This document shows, in pieces, positions 61,990 through 64,000 of a stretch of DNA of 64,000 nucleotides. Made by a program: the position numbers and the translations under genes. Position 1 is the first letter of the stretch; each line of letters opens with the position of its first letter. A model generated the notes under the pieces. It ran no database searches, had not been told where the DNA came from, and saw nothing but the letters and a program-made list of their open reading frames with translations. The stretch is taken from contig NZ_AP028068.1 in assembly GCF_030297155.1 (NCBI RefSeq), forward strand, positions 434,001 to 498,000. The letters run 5' to 3'. The DNA comes from Vibrio sp. FE10. GTDB lineage: Bacteria > Pseudomonadota > Gammaproteobacteria > Enterobacterales > Vibrionaceae.

Positions 61990-62472
61990 CTACTCGTATG
62001 CACTCAACCATGTTTTTAGCAATTGGTTGGTGTTCTTCTTCTGGCTCGCAGACAGAGATTTAACCAGCTTTTTCTGCATTTCAACATGCTCAGTCATCAT
62101 TTGGTCAATCAGAATCAAACCATCTTTGGTTAGCTGAACACTCACACTGCGTCTGTCTTCTTTACTGTGCTCACGACTGATCAACCCTTTGGCTTCCAGT
62201 TTATCAAGGCGATTGGTCATCGCACCTGATGTCAGCATCATCGAACCTATCAGTTCTGAGGGAGTGAGTCGGTAAGGCTTTCCAGAACGTCGCAAGGTGG
62301 CTAGCACATCAAACTCACCGAGTTTCATGTCGTATTTTTTATGAAGCTCGGCAACCTGAGTCTCCATATACTTGGCAATACGCATAATCCGGCCCATCAT
62401 TGCCATAGGCTCAGTTTCTAGCTCAGGCTTTTCCTTTGCCCATTGCTCTACTACGCGGTCGATAGCATCCAT
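61990..62472 (-). CDS. MarR family transcriptional regulator
   Basis: 160 residues from the ATG at 62472; a TTG six bases upstream is the alternative start. Winged helix-turn-helix: LGEFDVLATLRRSGKPYRLTPSELIGSMMLTSGAMTNRLDKLEAKGLISREHSKEDRRSVSVQLTKDGLILI, followed by the C-terminal dimerisation helices. The divergent EamA gene has two copies of TTAACRTAAAGATAYTTTA in between and is the likely target. Confidence 0.93.
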   Translation of the reverse strand: MDAIDRVVEQWAKEKPELETEPMAMMGRIMRIAKYMETQVAELHKKYDMKLGEFDVLATLRRSGKPYRLTPSELIGSMMLTSGAMTNRLDKLEAKGLISREHSKEDRRSVSVQLTKDGLILIDQMMTEHVEMQKKLVKSLSASQKKNTNQLLKTWLSAYE

Positions 62473-62516
62473 TTGCAATCTCGCTCCGTTATTAGTCTTG
62501 ATTACTTCAAACTAGT

Positions 62517-62535
62517 TTAACATAAAGATACTTTA
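62517..62535. promoter_or_regulatory. MarR operator candidate, copy 1
   Basis: TTAACATAAAGATACTTTA, 17 of 19 bases the same as copy 2, in the MarR/EamA gap, 45 bases before the MarR start. Confidence 0.5.
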
Positions 62536-62572
62536 CAACCACTAGCTCTCAGTATACAGTTCACACAATAGT

Positions 62573-62595
62573 TATCTTAACGTAAAGATATTTTA
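62573..62595. promoter_or_regulatory. MarR operator candidate, copy 2
   Basis: TATCTTAACGTAAAGATA (62573-62590) is a near-perfect palindrome ending six bases before the EamA start codon. Its right half continues into TTTTA as in copy 1. Confidence 0.55.
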
Positions 62596-62596
62596 A

Positions 62597-63490
62597 ATGA
62601 ACATATTATTAGCAATGATCCCCGCGTTCTTTTGGGGAACAACCTATGCAGTGACGCAATTTACGCTACAGGAGTGGCCACCATTATTACTGGGTGCTTT
62701 GCGTGCGTTACCTGCTGGTTTGTTATTGCTAGCAGTAAAGCCGACACTGCCTAAAAAAGGTGAGTGGCAGATCATTTTCACATTAGGCCTTATCAATATT
62801 GCGACCTTCTTTGGCTTGATCTTCGTGATGGCACTAACGCTGCCTTCAGCGATTTCTGGCGTGGGTATGATCTCTGTGCCTGTGTTCGCGATGATCTTCC
62901 ATTGGGTAGTGAAAAAGCAACGCCCGCATTTGATTCAAGCCCTTTCTGGCATTGGCTTGATCACCTTAGCTTGGATTCTGTTCAACCCAAGCCAAATCGC
63001 ACTGAACCCTATCGGCTTGGGTGCCATGTTCGCCGCGATCATGTGTATTGTCATCGGCAGCAGCATTACCAAGTCACTGGGTAACCGCATGCATTGGTGG
63101 AAGGTATTAACATGGCAGCTGATTTTAGGCGGTACGATTTTATCTGTCGCGTCTGGCGTTCATGCCTTCATCGACCCACAACCTTATGTTAATGCTGTCA
63201 CTCATTTCGATACTCGCAACGCTATGGGTCTATTGTGGGTGATTGGACTGAACACAGCACTAGGTTACGGCATGTATGTGTGGTTGCTGCAACGTATGTC
63301 TGTGGTTGATTTCACCTTCGGTGGCATCGCTAACCCGGTTGCTGGCATCGTAACAGGCATGGTGTTGATGGGTGAATCCTTCACTGCGGTACAGTACTCG
63401 TTAATGACAGGCATGATCGTGATGTCACTACTGCCGCAGCTCATCCTTGCAGTAAGGCAAACCAAAACGGTCAAACCCGTCACGCAGTAA
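62597..63490 (+). CDS. EamA family (drug/metabolite) transporter
   Basis: 297 residues with ten membrane segments in two EamA repeats: MNILLAMIPAFFWGTTYAVTQFTLQEWPPLLLGALRALPAGLLLL opens the first, and LLWVIGLNTALGYGMYVWLLQRMSVVDFTFGGIANPVAGIVTGMVLMGESFT is typical of the second. The substrate is unknown; drug, amino acid or nucleoside export are possible. The MarR protein likely represses it. Start ATG sits right at the operator, with no clear ribosome binding site. Confidence 0.92.
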   Translation: MNILLAMIPAFFWGTTYAVTQFTLQEWPPLLLGALRALPAGLLLLAVKPTLPKKGEWQIIFTLGLINIATFFGLIFVMALTLPSAISGVGMISVPVFAMIFHWVVKKQRPHLIQALSGIGLITLAWILFNPSQIALNPIGLGAMFAAIMCIVIGSSITKSLGNRMHWWKVLTWQLILGGTILSVASGVHAFIDPQPYVNAVTHFDTRNAMGLLWVIGLNTALGYGMYVWLLQRMSVVDFTFGGIANPVAGIVTGMVLMGESFTAVQYSLMTGMIVMSLLPQLILAVRQTKTVKPVTQ

Positions 63491-63512
63491 AAAGATTTAG
63501 AGTGTTACTAAT

Positions 63513-63539
63513 AAACCCGCCAAGTGCGGGTTTTGTTTT
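63513..63539 (+). terminator. Rho-independent terminator after the EamA gene
   Basis: AACCCGC / GCGGGTT stem with a CAAGT loop, then TTGTTTT, 23 bases after the stop codon. Confidence 0.85.
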
Positions 63540-63708
63540 ATCTACAATACTAACAATTACAGTACAGACACCGTATTTTGCGAGCGTCTTCTTACCCCCA
63601 CCTTTTAAACCGATCTTTGAGACTCATTTTTGAGCCTGCCGCGTATCAGATATGTTTTTTCGACTAGCATAAAGTAAGTACATCGAAACGAAACTGAAAG
63701 GTGACATC

Positions 63709-64000
63709 ATGATTACGTCGAAGCTAAAAGCAATTGTGTTAGCGAGCAGTATTTTTATCTCACACCAAGTACTGGCGACTGAAAACTACAATACTGATAT
63801 TCCGTCAAGCATCATGACGCCAGATACAGTGCAAACCAGCATCGGCGAATTGAATTTTAAAGATGGTGCGCCAACGGCTGAAACCGCGCAAAAGCTTTAT
63901 GACAATCTAGATACGCTTCGCTCAACAGAGGTGTTCCTCAATGCGATTCCAATGGCTTCACTTGAAGCTCTGCGTGTTGGTCATGAAGGGATCGGTTCAA
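63709..64000 (+). CDS. DUF1254-like exported protein, N-terminal part
   Basis: The gene runs off the window end. ATG at 63709 with an AAAGGTGA site. Signal peptide (MITSKLKAIVLASSIFISHQVLAT) then MTPDTVQTSIGELNFKDGAPTAETAQKLYDNLDTLRSTEVFLNAIPMASLEALRVG, which matches the start of the DUF1254/DUF1214 family, a periplasmic protein group of unknown role. About 97 residues are visible. Confidence 0.85.
   Translation, partial: MITSKLKAIVLASSIFISHQVLATENYNTDIPSSIMTPDTVQTSIGELNFKDGAPTAETAQKLYDNLDTLRSTEVFLNAIPMASLEALRVGHEGIGS

Noticed and set aside
1-64000. CRISPR arrays, tRNA, rRNA, prophage
   Set aside because: No regularly spaced repeats, no cas-like, integrase or structural phage genes, and no cloverleaf or rRNA sequence was recognised in either strand.

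Overview
The window looks like chromosomal DNA of a marine Vibrio (Vibrionaceae, Gammaproteobacteria). This rests on the moderate GC content, the typical gene set (large MCP, DUF4144-like protein, Dcu transporter, PuuD-type purine catabolism) and an IS630 element of the kind common in vibrios. I saw no rRNA or tRNA gene, CRISPR array, prophage or integron.

Layout. 0-14 kb: housekeeping and miscellaneous genes (end of a chemotaxis receptor, LysR/GST pair, HTH/DUF2975 pair, secreted AGE-fold protein, ferric-reductase-like flavoprotein, flavin reductase-like protein, LPD1 metallopeptidase-like protein, Dcu transporter, HAD, HD, GNAT, 3-methyladenine glycosylase). 14-21.4 kb: a FadR-type GntR regulator followed by xdhA-xdhB-xdhC-guaD. 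21.7-29.5 kb: an accessory block with an AEC transporter, a MerR/carboxymuconolactone decarboxylase pair, small membrane proteins and lipoproteins, and a TetR/MipA locus with large palindromic operators, a 41-residue ORF and a structured RNA element. 29.7-39.8 kb: urate to glyoxylate genes (puuD, allA, alc, uraD, puuE on one strand; uraH, two NCS2 permeases and an 8-oxoguanine deaminase on the other). 40.2-45.5 kb: an IS630 element and an AT-rich flank, then two exported proteins, one resembling the xenorhabdolysin A (XaxA/YaxA) pore-forming toxin and the other a 798-residue protein with a toxin-like three-part architecture. 45.6-53.4 kb: a lipoprotein amidohydrolase and an RND pump divergent from a two-component system. 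53.4-61.9 kb: TetR, glycerate kinase, glxR, hyi, gcl, and divergent aceB and glcG. The window ends with a MarR/EamA pair and the start of a DUF1254 protein.

How the genes work together. Guanine (GuaD) and xanthine (XdhABC) are taken to urate; 8-oxoguanine deaminase also feeds urate directly. PuuD, UraH and UraD make allantoin; PuuE, Alc and AllA break it to glyoxylate and urea. Glyoxylate enters central metabolism through Gcl-Hyi-GlxR-glycerate kinase or malate synthase AceB. Copies of a palindrome with the core TTGTATACAA lie before the GntR gene, xdhA, puuE, uraH, gcl and aceB. They tie the separated blocks into one probable regulon under the GntR protein at 14.1 kb. No urease genes are present here.

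The least familiar content is the exported toxin-like pair (41.6-45.5 kb), and the duplicated three-hairpin 3'-UTR element (27.13-27.25 and 29.55-29.67 kb), one copy of which follows an unlisted small membrane-protein ORF.
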